In this document: positions 9,031 through 18,897 of the stretch, in pieces
Position numbering within the stretch: the stretch's first letter is position 1
Layout of the letters: every line of letters begins with the position of its first letter
Assembly (NCBI RefSeq): GCF_013450295.1
Contig: NZ_SKBR01000001.1
Location: 810,001 to 874,000, forward strand
DNA: 64,000 nucleotides
Reading direction: 5' to 3'
Origin: Streptomyces sp. AJS327
Lineage (GTDB): Bacteria; Actinomycetota; Actinomycetes; Streptomycetales; Streptomycetaceae
The notes under the pieces: generated by a model
The model's database searches: none
Told to the model about the DNA's origin: nothing
Seen by the model: the letters and a program-made list of their open reading frames with translations, nothing else
Program-made: the position numbers and the translations under genes

Positions 9031-11979
9031 TCAACGTCCTTCCTCGGCAGGCAGGATGGCGTCCCACGCTATGGGCAGAGCGGCCGGTCCCACCACCGGA
9101 GTCCCCGATTTGAAGACGATCTCCTCCGGGGGCACCCCGAGCCGCAGCGAGGGCACCCGCCGCAGCAGCGTCTCCAGCGCGACGGTCATCTCCAGCCGGG
9201 CGGTCTGCTGCCCGACACACTGGTGCGTGCCGTAGCCGAAGCCGAGGTGCTCACCGAGTTCCCGCCCCACGTCCAGCCGGTCCGGATCGGTGAAGGCGTG
9301 CGGGTCGCGGTCGGCGGCCTGCACCGCCAGCACCACGAACTCGCCCTTGGCGACGGGCTGTCCACCGATCTCGGTGTCCCGGGTCACCTCGCGCGTCAGC
9401 CCGGGGGAGCCGCCGAAGAAGCGGGCCAGCTCCTCCACCGCGTTCGGCACCAGCCCGGGATCGTCCAGCAGCCGCCGCCACTGCTCCGGGTGCCGCAGCA
9501 GGGCCAGCACGCTGTGCGTGAGCACCGTCGCGGTGGTGTCGAAGCCGCTGATGAGCAGGCTGGCGCCCATCATCATCAACTCGTGGTCGGTGAACGGCTC
9601 GTCGGCCGCCGCGCTGCGCTCGATCATCCGGCTGATGGAGTCCTCGCCGGGGTCCGCGCGGCGCCTGCGCACCAGTTGGTGCACGTAGGCGAAGAGCGGG
9701 TCGGTGCCGCGCTTTATGTCCGCCTCGTCGGTACCGGAGGCGAACATGGCCGCCGCCGCGTCGTGGAACAGCTGGCGGTCGGAGTAGGGCACGCCCATCA
9801 GCCCGGCGATGACCGCCGTCGTGATCGGAATGGCGAACTCGTGGTAGAACTCCGCCTCCTGGCCGCGCTCCCCGAGCGCGTCCAGCCGCTCGTCGGTGAT
9901 CCGCCGTACCTCGGGCCGTAGTTCGGCGAGCCGTTTCGGCATCCCGATCTCCGGCCCGAAGTGCCGCCGGTAGCGCTGGTACTCCGGCCCGTCCATCCGC
10001 GTGAAGTCACCGTTCATGACGGGCAGTTGAGGGTCCTGGTGACGCAGCACGTGCGCGGCCTGGCCCGGCCTGCTGCTGAACCGCTCCGCGTCGCCCAGCA
10101 CTTCGCGGACGTCCGGGTACCGGCTGACCAGCCAGGCGGTGATCCCGGTGGGGCAGCGCACCCTGGTCAGCCCCCGTTCGCGGAACTCCGCCATCTCCGG
10201 GGGCGGGCCGAACGGGCACTCCTCCAGCCGGGGGACCGGCCACGGCGGCAGCGCCGAGCCTCCGCCCCGCGCTCCTGCGGCGCCCGGGCCACCCTGAGCA
10301 CCGGGGGCGCGCGACGGCGAACCGTCCAGGCTGAGCGGGCTGTTGGGGCCGAGCGGGCCGTCCTCGACGCCCTCGTCCTCCGCCTCCTCGGTGGCCCGCG
10401 CGCGCAGCGTGTGCCGGGTGACCTTGCCGCCCGCGTTGCGCGGCAGCCGGTCGACGAACGCGAAGGAGGACGGCACCTTGTAGTCGGCCAGCCGTTCCCG
10501 CAGGAACAACGTCAGCTCCCGGGTGCCGAGTCGGCTGCCGTCCCGGGCCACGACGTAGGCGCGGACCGCCTCGCCCCGCACCTGGTCCGGCACGCCGACC
10601 ACCGCCGCCTCCGCGACCTCGGGGTGCTGGGCCAGCGCGTTCTCCACCTCCGCCGGGTACACGTTCTCCCCGGCCACCAGCACCACGTCCTTGATGCGGT
10701 CGTGGATGTGGAGGTATCCGTCCGCGTCCACGTGTCCCGCGTCACCGGTGTACAACCAGCCGTCGGACAGGGTGCGTTCGGTCTCCTCCGGACGGTTCCA
10801 GTACCCCGTCATCACCGCCGGGGTGACGATCCGCACCTCCCCGACCTCACCCGGCGGCAGCGTCTCCCCGCCCGGGCCGACCGCCTCCACGGCCACCCCC
10901 GGGTAGGGCCGCCCCACCGCCCGGGCGCGCGGGCTCCCCGGGACGTGGTCGGCGGGTGGCAGGCAGACCGCGGACGCGCAGGTCTCCGTCAGCCCGTAGA
11001 TCTGCGCGAACGCGCAGCCCATCGTCTCCAGGCACTGCCGCAGCAGCGACTCCGGCATCGGCGACCCGCCGTACACCACCTTCCGCAGCCCGGCGAAGTG
11101 CCCCGGCCCCACGTCCGGTTCGGCCAGCAGCACCTGGAGCATCGACGGGACGATCAGCGTCGTGGTGATACCGCCCTCCGCGAACCACTCCAGGGTGCGC
11201 CGCGCGTCGAAGCCCTGCGCGAGCACGTTGGTGGCGCCCGCCCGGAACCCCTGGAGGAACCACCAGGGCCCGCCGATGTGGTGGCCGGGCAGCAGGTGCA
11301 GGCTGCGGTCGTCCTCGTACCAGTCCAGCCAGTCCAGCTCGTGCCGGGCCAGCAGGTTGCTGATCGCGAAGAAGGTGTTCTGGCCCAGCACCACGCCCTT
11401 GGGGGCGCCCGTCGTCCCGCTGGTGTACACCTGCGCCAGCGCGGCGCGCGCGGGAACCCTCACCCGGGGGTCGCCGTCCGGCTGTTCGGCCTTCCAGCGG
11501 TGGAACTCGCTCCGCCGGGCGTCCTGTTCGTCGCCCCCGGCACCGTCCGGGCCGTCGATCCCCAGCAGGGTGGGCCGGGTGCCGAGCCGCGCGGCGACCT
11601 CCTCCGCGACCGGCCGCCGCTCCCCGTCGGTCAGCAGCAGCACCGCCCCGGAGTCCCGCAGCACGTGCTCGATCTCCGCGCCCGTCAGCCGTGGGTCGAT
11701 CGGCACCAGGACGGCGCCGGTCTTCGCGCAGGCCAGCAACAGGTCGTAGTAGTGCTCGGTGTCCCGGGCCAGATAGCCGACCCGGGCGCCGGTCATCACG
11801 CCCGCCCCGCGCAGCGCGTGCGCCGTCCGGTTGCTCTCCCGGTGCAGCTCGCCGAAGCTCAGGCGGCGCCCGGCGCACTCCACCGCGATCCGGTCCGGCC
11901 GGACCTGGGCGTGGTGCGCCGCGGTCGCCGCGACGGTCGCCGGACGACGTGCCGTGGACGGCCGGTCGGAGGTGCCCAT
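9031..11979 (-). CDS. acyl-AMP ligase fused to cytochrome P450
   Basis: One uninterrupted 982-residue frame. Residues about 15-525 form an ANL-family adenylating enzyme: P-loop YTSGTTGAPKG near 184-194, GLTET near 328, hinge GDAGHVDADGYLHIHDRIK, and catalytic Lys519 in GGK. A Gly/Ala/Pro-rich linker spans about 526-573. Residues 574-982 form a complete cytochrome P450: I-helix GFDTT, an E-x-x-R motif in EELARFF, and heme loop FGYGTHQCVG with ligand C921. Ligases of this group activate a fatty or polyketide acid to the adenylate for transfer to an ACP or CoA, while the P450 would hydroxylate, epoxidise or desaturate. The start ATG overlaps the PKS stop (TGATG), so translation is coupled. No stop or frame change occurs at the junction. 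Substrates are unknown. Confidence 0.92.
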   Translation of the reverse strand: MGTSDRPSTARRPATVAATAAHHAQVRPDRIAVECAGRRLSFGELHRESNRTAHALRGAGVMTGARVGYLARDTEHYYDLLLACAKTGAVLVPIDPRLTGAEIEHVLRDSGAVLLLTDGERRPVAEEVAARLGTRPTLLGIDGPDGAGGDEQDARRSEFHRWKAEQPDGDPRVRVPARAALAQVYTSGTTGAPKGVVLGQNTFFAISNLLARHELDWLDWYEDDRSLHLLPGHHIGGPWWFLQGFRAGATNVLAQGFDARRTLEWFAEGGITTTLIVPSMLQVLLAEPDVGPGHFAGLRKVVYGGSPMPESLLRQCLETMGCAFAQIYGLTETCASAVCLPPADHVPGSPRARAVGRPYPGVAVEAVGPGGETLPPGEVGEVRIVTPAVMTGYWNRPEETERTLSDGWLYTGDAGHVDADGYLHIHDRIKDVVLVAGENVYPAEVENALAQHPEVAEAAVVGVPDQVRGEAVRAYVVARDGSRLGTRELTLFLRERLADYKVPSSFAFVDRLPRNAGGKVTRHTLRARATEEAEDEGVEDGPLGPNSPLSLDGSPSRAPGAQGGPGAAGARGGGSALPPWPVPRLEECPFGPPPEMAEFRERGLTRVRCPTGITAWLVSRYPDVREVLGDAERFSSRPGQAAHVLRHQDPQLPVMNGDFTRMDGPEYQRYRRHFGPEIGMPKRLAELRPEVRRITDERLDALGERGQEAEFYHEFAIPITTAVIAGLMGVPYSDRQLFHDAAAAMFASGTDEADIKRGTDPLFAYVHQLVRRRRADPGEDSISRMIERSAAADEPFTDHELMMMGASLLISGFDTTATVLTHSVLALLRHPEQWRRLLDDPGLVPNAVEELARFFGGSPGLTREVTRDTEIGGQPVAKGEFVVLAVQAADRDPHAFTDPDRLDVGRELGEHLGFGYGTHQCVGQQTARLEMTVALETLLRRVPSLRLGVPPEEIVFKSGTPVVGPAALPIAWDAILPAEEGR

Positions 11980-14900
11980 CACGCCTCCCCTCCGGTGGTC
12001 ATCCGCTCGTCGACGAACGCGCTGAGCTGCTGGACGGACGGGTTGTCGAACACGCTCGACGCGGACAGCGCGATCCGGAACGCCAGCTCCAGCCGGTTCT
12101 TCAGCTCCACGGCGGACAGCGAGTCCAGTCCGACCTCGAAGAACCGCGCGTCCGCCGGCACGTCGTCCGGCCCGTCGAAGTGCAGCAGGTCCGCGATGGA
12201 CCCCCGCAGCACCCACGAGATCGTCTCCAGCCGCTCCGCCCGTGGCAGGGCCAGCAGCTCCGCCGGGTCGATCCGTGCCTCCGCCTCCTGGGAGGCCCGA
12301 CTCACCTGCTGGTACAGCGCGTTGGGCTGTGGACGGGTCCGCGCGTACTGGTCCCAGTCCACCTCCGCGATGATCACCTGGCCCAGCGGCCGGTCCAGCA
12401 CCCGGCCCAGCGCCCGCATGCCCGCCGCCGGTTTGAAGAAGGTGAAGCCCTGGTTCTCGACCATCGAGATGTTCCGCCGCGACATCTCCGACGCCAGGCC
12501 CGTCTCGCCCCACGCGCCCCAGTTGACGCTGAGACCGGGCAGCCCGGACGCGTGCCGGTTGGACAGCAGGGCGTCCAGGAAGGCGTTGCCCGCCGCGTAG
12601 TTGGCCTGCCCCCGCGAACCGATCAGCGCCGAGATCGACGAGTAGCCGAGGAAGAACCGCAGCTCCGGGAAGTCCGCCCGGTGCAGCAGCCAGCTGCCGT
12701 ACACCTTCGAGTGGAAGATGGTCTCGATGCTCTCCCAGGTCAGCGAGGCGACCGGGGCGTCCGCGAGGACACCCGCGGCGTGCACGACGCCACCCACCGG
12801 CCACCGGCGGGCCCGCAGCGCCCCGGCGACCCGCTCGACGTCCGCCTCGTTCCCCACGTCGCCCTGGTAGCAGACGATCTCCGTGCCGGGGCCGACCCGC
12901 TCCCGCAGGTCCGCCAGCCACGCCGGGTCCGGCGCGCTCCTGCTGAGCAGCGCCAGATGCCGGGCGCCCCTCGCCACCAGCAGCTCCGCGACCAGCCGCC
13001 CCAGCGCCCCGGTACCGCCGGTGACCAGGTAGGTGTGGTCCCCGTCGACCAGCGGGGCCTCCACGGCCGGCGGCTCGGCGCCGCCGAACTCCAGCACCAC
13101 CTTGCCGACGTTGGCCCCCCGGCTGAGGACGCTGAACGCCTCCTCCACCTCGTCCAGCGAGTAGCCCCGCACCGGCAGCGGCGTCAGCTCACCGCGCGAG
13201 ACCTCCGCCATCACCGGGCGCAGCACCTCCCGCGTCAGCTCCCGCATCGCCTCGGCGCCGTACTCGCTGAAGTCGAAGACGTGGAACGACCCGGCGGGCC
13301 GCTCGGCGTGGAAGCGCTCCTCGGTCCAGATGCCCAGCTTGCCCATCTCCACGAACCGGCCCTCGGGCGCCAGCGCCCGGACACTCGCGTCGATGAACTC
13401 CTTGCTCAGGCTGTTGAGTACGACATCGACCCCGGCGCCGCCGGTGTCGCGGAGGATCTCCTCGGCGAAGTCCGTGGTGCGCGAGTGGTACAGCCGCGTC
13501 ACCCCCAACTCCCGCAGCAGCGGCCACTTGTGGGGGCTGGCCGTGGCGAACACCTCGGCGCCCGCCCGCAGGGCCAGCCGCACGGCGGCCTGCCCCACCC
13601 CACCAGCCGCCGCGTGGATCAGCACCCGGTCGCCGCGCTTCAGCCCGGCGCACCCGTGCAGCCCGTGGTGGGCGGTGAGGTACGCGGTCGGCAGCCCGGC
13701 GGCCTCGGTGTGCGAGACCCCCTCCGGCTTCCGCGCCGCCAGCGCCGAGGAACACGTCAACCGCTCCCGGAACGTGCCGAGATGGGAGACCACGACCTCC
13801 TCGCCCGGCTGGAACTCCGCGTCCGGCCCCGCCGCGAGCACCACCCCGGAGCCCTCCAGGCCGAGCGGCAGCTCCGGCGCGTCCGGGGCCGCCCCCAGCC
13901 GGTGCAGGCCGAGCGCGTTCAGCACGTCCTTGAAGTTCAGCCCGGCCGCGTGCACCCGCACCCGGATCTGGTCGCCCTCCGGCTCCGGCTCGTCCTGGAG
14001 CGGCACGGGTACCACCCCGGTGAACTGGCCGTACTCCTTGACGACCAGCTCCACGTCGGTGCGCGGACCGCCCGCCTCCTCGAACACCCGGCGCACGTGC
14101 CGGTGTCCGGCGCGGTAGGCCACCTGGTAGTCGGGCGTCGGTGGGGCCAGCACCTCGTCGAGCAGCCGTGGCGCCTCTGCGTCACCGGCCTCCAGATCCA
14201 CCAACGTGACGTGGTGCGCCGGGTGTTCACCCCACCACACCTGGCCGAAGCCCCACAGCGTGGCGGAGGCGGGCGGCACCTCGCCGTGCCAGCCGGTGTC
14301 GCCCGGCAGCCGCTGCCCGTCCTCGGTGACCAGCCACAGCCGGGGAACACTGCCCGCCTGGTCCAACAGGTCGCGCAGCGCCAGCAGTTCGCCGTAGTTC
14401 GCCGCGCACTCGGCGCGCAGCGCCTCCAGCGAGCCCGGCTCCGTCCCCTCCGGCGCCCCCGCTCGCCAGAACCAGCACACGTCGGTCGGCGCCTCGGCCA
14501 GCGGCCCGGCCGCGTCGGCCACGCTCTCCGCCCAGCGCAGCTCCACCTCGTGGCCCTCGGCGGCCGCGCTCAGCGCCGCCCGCCGCCCTGGCCCGGCGCC
14601 GATCAGCAGCGCCGTGCGGGACGACTCCAGCTCCGCGCGGAGCGAACGCTTGACCCACCGCACCTCCGAGTACATCCGGTCCGGGTCCGGCGCGGCGGCG
14701 TTGGCCACCCGGCGCAGCGTCAGCTCCTCCAGGACGAACACCACCCGCTCGCCCTCCAGCATCAGCAGGTCCGCGACCGGCGGTTCCTCCGGGCCGGTGC
14801 GCGGGCGCAGCCGCAGCACGCTGCGCAGCGCTCCGCCGCGCGGCTTCTTCAGCAGGCGGCAGCGGCCGAAGCCGACCGGCATGGCGACCACGTCGCCCTC

Positions 14901-17900
14901 CTGGGAGAGCGCCGCGATGCTCTGGAAGGCGCTGTCCAGCAGGGCGGGGGGCAGCAGTTCGGCGGACGGGCCGGACGGGTCGGCGAGCAGCTCGCCGACG
15001 GCGGTGTCCGTCCCGTACCGCCGGACGCTCGCCAGCCCGCGGAAGCGGGGGCCGTAGTCGACGCCCAGCTCCGCGAAGTCCTCGTACAGCTCGTCGGCGC
15101 GGCGTGTGGTGCCCTCGGCCTCCGGCTGCCCGGCCAGCGGGCGCAGCGCCTCCGGCAGCGTCTCCGGGGCGTCGGTGGGCTGGCCGATGGTGGCGGTGAG
15201 GTGCCGTCGCTCCAGCGGTGCCCCGTCCGCGCCCTCCGCCGTGGCCAGGCTGACGATCTCCACCTCGGCGGTGTCGTCCGCGCCGGGACGCAGCCGGGTA
15301 CGCACCCGCGTGCCGCCCGACTCCGGCAGGAACAGCGCCTCGTGGATGGTCACGTCGCGCAGCGGCCGGTCACTCTCCCCGAACACCGCGTCCTGGAGGG
15401 CCAGCAGCATCTCCAGATAGCCAGCGCCGGGGAACACGACCTTCCCCATGACCTTGTGGTCGGCCAGGTAGGCGGGCTGGTCCGCGCTCAGCTCGGCGCC
15501 GAACTCCCGCTCCCCGGCGGCCCGTCGCTCCGGCCCGTCGATCTCCGTACCGAGCAGCGGGTGCACCCCGGACACCACCGTCGGCTCGGCCCCGCCGGTG
15601 GCGAACGGCAGCCAGTGCCGCCGCCGGTCGAAGGCGTAGGTCGGCAGCGCCAGGTCCGGCTTCGGGGCGCCCGCGTGGTACGCGGCCCAGTCGACGGTGA
15701 CGCCCCGCGCGTACAGCTGGGCGAGGGACTGCCGCACCACGGTGCCGTCCGCGTCCTCTGGGTGGAGGCTGTTCAGCCAGCGGCTGCCGTCGTCCGGGAC
15801 GCACTGCTTGCCCATCCCGACCAGCTCGGTGGCCGGGCCCACCTCCAGGTAGAGGTGCGGGCCGCGCGCGGCGATGGCGCGCATCCCGTCCGAGAACCGC
15901 ACGGGCTCCCGCAGGTGGCGGGCCCAGTAGTCGGCCGTGGCCAGCTCGCCCGGGACGGCCACGTCGCCCGTCAGGTTGGAGATCAGAGTGAACCGGGGTT
16001 CGTGGAAGGTCAGTTGGGCGACGACCTCGCGCAGCTTCTCCGCCGCCTCGGCGAGCAGCGGGGAGTGCGCGGCGCAGGACACCGCGATCGGCTTGTTCTT
16101 GACCCCGAGCGCGTCCAGCTCCTTGACGACCGTGGCCAGCGAGTCCCGCCCACCGGAGAGCACCAGCTGCTCCGGCCCGTTGACGGCGGCGACGGACAGG
16201 TCCTCCCGGCCCTCGACGAGCGGGGCCACCCGCTCGACCGGCGCCTCCACGGCGGCCATCGCGCCCGGCGGCGAGGCGTGCATGACCTCCGCGCGCGCCG
16301 CCATCAGCGTCACCGCGTCCTCCAGCGAGAACAGCCCGGCCACCGTGGCGGCCACGATCTCCCCGATGCTGTGCCCCGCGAGCACCGAGGGCCGCACCCC
16401 CCAGGAGAGCCACAGCTCCGCGACCGCGTACTCCAGCATGAACAGCGCCGGCTGCATGTAGCGGATCTCGTGGATGAGTTCGGCGTCCCCGACGACCCCG
16501 AGCACCATGTCCCGCAGCGACCGGCCCAGCCGCTCCGCGAACAGCTCGTCACAGCGGTCCAGCCGCTCCCGGAACACCGGGAACTGCTCGTACAGCGGCA
16601 GGCCCATCCGCACGTACTGCGAACCGCCGCCGGAGAAGAGGAACGCCACCTGTGAGGGCCCGCGGTCCTGCCCGAGCTGGCTGCCCCGGCTCAGGCTCCG
16701 GTCCAGCAGCCGCGCCACGTCCTCGGTGTCCCGCACCACCCCGGCCAGCCGCAGCGGGAAGTGCGCCCGGCCGGTGGCGGCGCCCCGGCACAGCCCGTCG
16801 ACCTCGGTGTCCGGCCAGTCGTCGAGGAAGCGCTGGTAGCGCTGGATCTGCCCGCGCAGCGCGGCGGGGCTCTTCGCGGACAGCGTGAACACCCGCGGCG
16901 GCTCCGCCTCGTCGGCCGGTCCGGGCTCCGGAGCCGCCTCGGGCTCCGGCGCCTCCTCCAGGACGACGGAGGCGATGGTGCCCGCGAAACCGAAGGAGTT
17001 CACCATGGCCCGGCGCGTCTCCGCCTCCCAGGGGCGGGCCGTCGTCGGCACGGTGACCGGCGCCGTGTCCCACGGGATGTGCCGCGAGGGGGTGTGGAAG
17101 TTCAGATGCGGGAAGATCGTCCGCTCCCGGAGCTGGAGCGCCGTCTTGACGAGACCGCCGATGCCCGCCGCCGACTCCAGGTGCCCCAGGTTGGTCTTCA
17201 GCGAGGCGATGGTGACGGGCCGCTCCGGCGAGTGCGACTCCGCGAACACCGCGTTGAGCGCGCCCACTTCGATCGGGTCGCCCAGCGAGGTGCCGGTGCC
17301 GTGCGTCTCCACGTACGAGATGTCGCCGGGGGTGAGGCCCGCGTTCGCCAGCGCCCGCCGCAGCATCGTCTCCTGCGCGGCGCCGTTCGGCACCATCAGC
17401 GCGCTGCTCTCCCCGTCCTGCCCGACGGCCGAGCCGCGCACCAGCGCGTAGACCCGGTCCCCGGAACGCCGCGCGTCCGACAGCCGCTTGAGGACGACCA
17501 CCGCGCCGCCCTCACTGCGGCAGTAGCCGTCGGCCGAGTCGTCGAAGGTCTTGCACAGCCCGTCCGGCGCCAGCATCCGCCCGTGCGAGGCGACGACGTG
17601 CCCCATCGCCAGATGGATGGTGTTGACCCCGCCCGCCAGCGCGATGCCGCACTCTCCGGCCCGCAGCGCCTGCGCGGCCAGGTGCACCGAGACCAGCGAC
17701 GCCGAACAGGCCGTGTCCACCGTCATGGAGGGGCCGCGCCAGCCGAGGAAGTACGAGAGTCTGCCGGACACCGCGCTGTGCGCCATGCCGGTGCCGATCC
17801 AGCCGTTGAGCTGCTCCTTGGGGAGTTCGCTCATCATGGTCGAGTAGTCCATGTTGCTGACGGCCATGTAGACCCCACCGTCCCCGTGCCGCAGCGGCTC

Positions 17901-18242
17901 GGGGTCGATGCCCGCGTCCTCCAGGGCCTCCCAGGCCACCTCCAGCGTCAGCCGCTGCTGCGGATCGACGAAGTCGGCCTCTCTCGGGGAGATGTTGAAG
18001 AACTTGGCGTCGAAGTGGTCCGGCTTGTCGATGAATCCGCCCTGGGCGCACCGGATGGTGCCGACGTCCTCCGGGTCGTCGGAGAAGAATCCCTCCGGGT
18101 CCCAGCGGTCGGTGGGCAGCGGCCCGACGCCGGACTGCCCGGCCCCGAGAAACTCCGCGAATCCGTCCGGGGTGTTGTTTCCCCCCGGCAGGCGGATTCC
18201 TATTCCGACAATGGCGACAGGGTCATCGTGCAGTGAGGTCAT
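11979..18242 (-). CDS. highly reducing type I polyketide synthase (KS-AT-DH-psiKR-ER-KR-ACP)
   Basis: 2087 residues, single module. KS about 8-430 has DTACSAS (C178) with HGTGTSLGDP and KTNLGHLESAAG histidines. AT about 530-830 has GHSIGE (S625); the substrate motif reads CAAHS instead of the HAFH/YASH norms, and the Ile in GHSIG suggests malonyl-CoA. DH about 905-1180 has HKVMGKVVFP (H929) and DSAFQ. A structural non-catalytic KR-like segment follows, then ER about 1430-1770 (AAGGVGQAAVRLA), KR about 1790-1975 (TGGTGALG, SSISALIGSRGQANYAAGN) and ACP with Ser near 2040 (VGLDSLSAVEL). No methyltransferase, docking helix or thioesterase is seen. A lone complete module suggests iterative synthesis of a reduced chain. 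Release could use the upstream FcoT-like enzyme or downstream ligase; that is inference. Confidence 0.95.
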   Translation of the reverse strand: MTSLHDDPVAIVGIGIRLPGGNNTPDGFAEFLGAGQSGVGPLPTDRWDPEGFFSDDPEDVGTIRCAQGGFIDKPDHFDAKFFNISPREADFVDPQQRLTLEVAWEALEDAGIDPEPLRHGDGGVYMAVSNMDYSTMMSELPKEQLNGWIGTGMAHSAVSGRLSYFLGWRGPSMTVDTACSASLVSVHLAAQALRAGECGIALAGGVNTIHLAMGHVVASHGRMLAPDGLCKTFDDSADGYCRSEGGAVVVLKRLSDARRSGDRVYALVRGSAVGQDGESSALMVPNGAAQETMLRRALANAGLTPGDISYVETHGTGTSLGDPIEVGALNAVFAESHSPERPVTIASLKTNLGHLESAAGIGGLVKTALQLRERTIFPHLNFHTPSRHIPWDTAPVTVPTTARPWEAETRRAMVNSFGFAGTIASVVLEEAPEPEAAPEPGPADEAEPPRVFTLSAKSPAALRGQIQRYQRFLDDWPDTEVDGLCRGAATGRAHFPLRLAGVVRDTEDVARLLDRSLSRGSQLGQDRGPSQVAFLFSGGGSQYVRMGLPLYEQFPVFRERLDRCDELFAERLGRSLRDMVLGVVGDAELIHEIRYMQPALFMLEYAVAELWLSWGVRPSVLAGHSIGEIVAATVAGLFSLEDAVTLMAARAEVMHASPPGAMAAVEAPVERVAPLVEGREDLSVAAVNGPEQLVLSGGRDSLATVVKELDALGVKNKPIAVSCAAHSPLLAEAAEKLREVVAQLTFHEPRFTLISNLTGDVAVPGELATADYWARHLREPVRFSDGMRAIAARGPHLYLEVGPATELVGMGKQCVPDDGSRWLNSLHPEDADGTVVRQSLAQLYARGVTVDWAAYHAGAPKPDLALPTYAFDRRRHWLPFATGGAEPTVVSGVHPLLGTEIDGPERRAAGEREFGAELSADQPAYLADHKVMGKVVFPGAGYLEMLLALQDAVFGESDRPLRDVTIHEALFLPESGGTRVRTRLRPGADDTAEVEIVSLATAEGADGAPLERRHLTATIGQPTDAPETLPEALRPLAGQPEAEGTTRRADELYEDFAELGVDYGPRFRGLASVRRYGTDTAVGELLADPSGPSAELLPPALLDSAFQSIAALSQEGDVVAMPVGFGRCRLLKKPRGGALRSVLRLRPRTGPEEPPVADLLMLEGERVVFVLEELTLRRVANAAAPDPDRMYSEVRWVKRSLRAELESSRTALLIGAGPGRRAALSAAAEGHEVELRWAESVADAAGPLAEAPTDVCWFWRAGAPEGTEPGSLEALRAECAANYGELLALRDLLDQAGSVPRLWLVTEDGQRLPGDTGWHGEVPPASATLWGFGQVWWGEHPAHHVTLVDLEAGDAEAPRLLDEVLAPPTPDYQVAYRAGHRHVRRVFEEAGGPRTDVELVVKEYGQFTGVVPVPLQDEPEPEGDQIRVRVHAAGLNFKDVLNALGLHRLGAAPDAPELPLGLEGSGVVLAAGPDAEFQPGEEVVVSHLGTFRERLTCSSALAARKPEGVSHTEAAGLPTAYLTAHHGLHGCAGLKRGDRVLIHAAAGGVGQAAVRLALRAGAEVFATASPHKWPLLRELGVTRLYHSRTTDFAEEILRDTGGAGVDVVLNSLSKEFIDASVRALAPEGRFVEMGKLGIWTEERFHAERPAGSFHVFDFSEYGAEAMRELTREVLRPVMAEVSRGELTPLPVRGYSLDEVEEAFSVLSRGANVGKVVLEFGGAEPPAVEAPLVDGDHTYLVTGGTGALGRLVAELLVARGARHLALLSRSAPDPAWLADLRERVGPGTEIVCYQGDVGNEADVERVAGALRARRWPVGGVVHAAGVLADAPVASLTWESIETIFHSKVYGSWLLHRADFPELRFFLGYSSISALIGSRGQANYAAGNAFLDALLSNRHASGLPGLSVNWGAWGETGLASEMSRRNISMVENQGFTFFKPAAGMRALGRVLDRPLGQVIIAEVDWDQYARTRPQPNALYQQVSRASQEAEARIDPAELLALPRAERLETISWVLRGSIADLLHFDGPDDVPADARFFEVGLDSLSAVELKNRLELAFRIALSASSVFDNPSVQQLSAFVDERMTTGGEA

Positions 18243-18283
18243 GGCTCCCGCTCGGGTCCGTTCGTGCTGCGGTGGGCGGTGGG

Positions 18284-18886
18284 TCAGGGGGTGGATAATC
18301 CCGCGGGTGCCGGATTCTTCAGCGCCAGCCGGATCGACCCGTGACAGGCGGCGCTCTCGTCCTCCCCGTAGCGGCAGGTGGTACCGAGAATCAGCAGCGG
18401 TCCGTTTCCTCCGTCACGCTGGACGACGTTGACGATGTCGAGCTGCCCCCAGAAGTTGCGGCCCCGCATCGCCCGGCGGAAACTGCTCCGGAAGTCGACG
18501 ATGAACATGTCGGGAAGCTGTCTGGTCCAGTAGTCGTCCATGTCCCAGCTGTCGAAGGCGGCGATCAGCCGTTCCTTGATGGACTTCGCCATGATGAAAT
18601 AAATCATCTGGTTGAAACAGAGGTTGAACTCCACGGAGTTGAAGTGGCCGGTGTCGTCGATGTAGCACGACTCCGGAATGTGGAACGTCCCGCGCACGCT
18701 CACCTGGCCACCCTCCCGCGCCGGGTCGCCCTTCGCGGTCACGGTGGTGGAGGTCAGGTAGCGGCAGTGCGGCTTGTAGACCCGGAGGACCTGCTCCAGC
18801 AGGGCTCCGTCGTGTTCGAAGGTCCGGTGGGCGTCCCGTCCGGGACTCCCCGGCTCGGCCGGGGGCGCTGGGGTCTCGTGTTCCAC
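18284..18886 (-). CDS. FcoT-like thioesterase (ScoD/Rv0098 family)
   Basis: About 200 residues of the single-hotdog FcoT family. The hallmark segment is conserved: YIDDTGHFNSVEFNLCFNQMIY, matching the TGHFN-x-VE..LCFNQ pattern of Mycobacterium tuberculosis Rv0098. The N-terminal LLEQVLRVYKPHCRYL also matches. In isonitrile lipopeptide pathways the ScoD homologue is proposed to add glycine across an alpha,beta-unsaturated acyl-ACP and release the beta-(carboxymethylamino) acid that the oxygenase then converts. It lies 11 bases after the oxygenase gene and 41 before the PKS. The start GTG 18886 is supported by GAGGAG about 8 bases upstream. Here the acyl carrier would probably be the PKS ACP, as no free ACP is nearby. 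Confidence 0.9.
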   Translation of the reverse strand: MEHETPAPPAEPGSPGRDAHRTFEHDGALLEQVLRVYKPHCRYLTSTTVTAKGDPAREGGQVSVRGTFHIPESCYIDDTGHFNSVEFNLCFNQMIYFIMAKSIKERLIAAFDSWDMDDYWTRQLPDMFIVDFRSSFRRAMRGRNFWGQLDIVNVVQRDGGNGPLLILGTTCRYGEDESAACHGSIRLALKNPAPAGLSTP

Positions 18887-18897
18887 GCCGGTGCTCC

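Noticed and set aside
8511..9113. Plus-strand open frame overlapping the ferredoxin gene
   Set aside because: The minus-strand ferredoxin is clear from its Cys pattern and operon position; the plus frame has no recognisable content.
11980..12921. N-terminal extension of the ligase-P450 frame into the PKS gene
   Set aside because: The extension is the PKS read in another frame; the real start is the ATG overlapping the PKS stop.
11691..16655. Very long plus-strand open frame of over 1600 codons opposite the PKS
   Set aside because: It mirrors the PKS gene on the other strand; the translation is Arg/Pro/Gly/Gln-rich with no domain, as expected from high G+C third positions.
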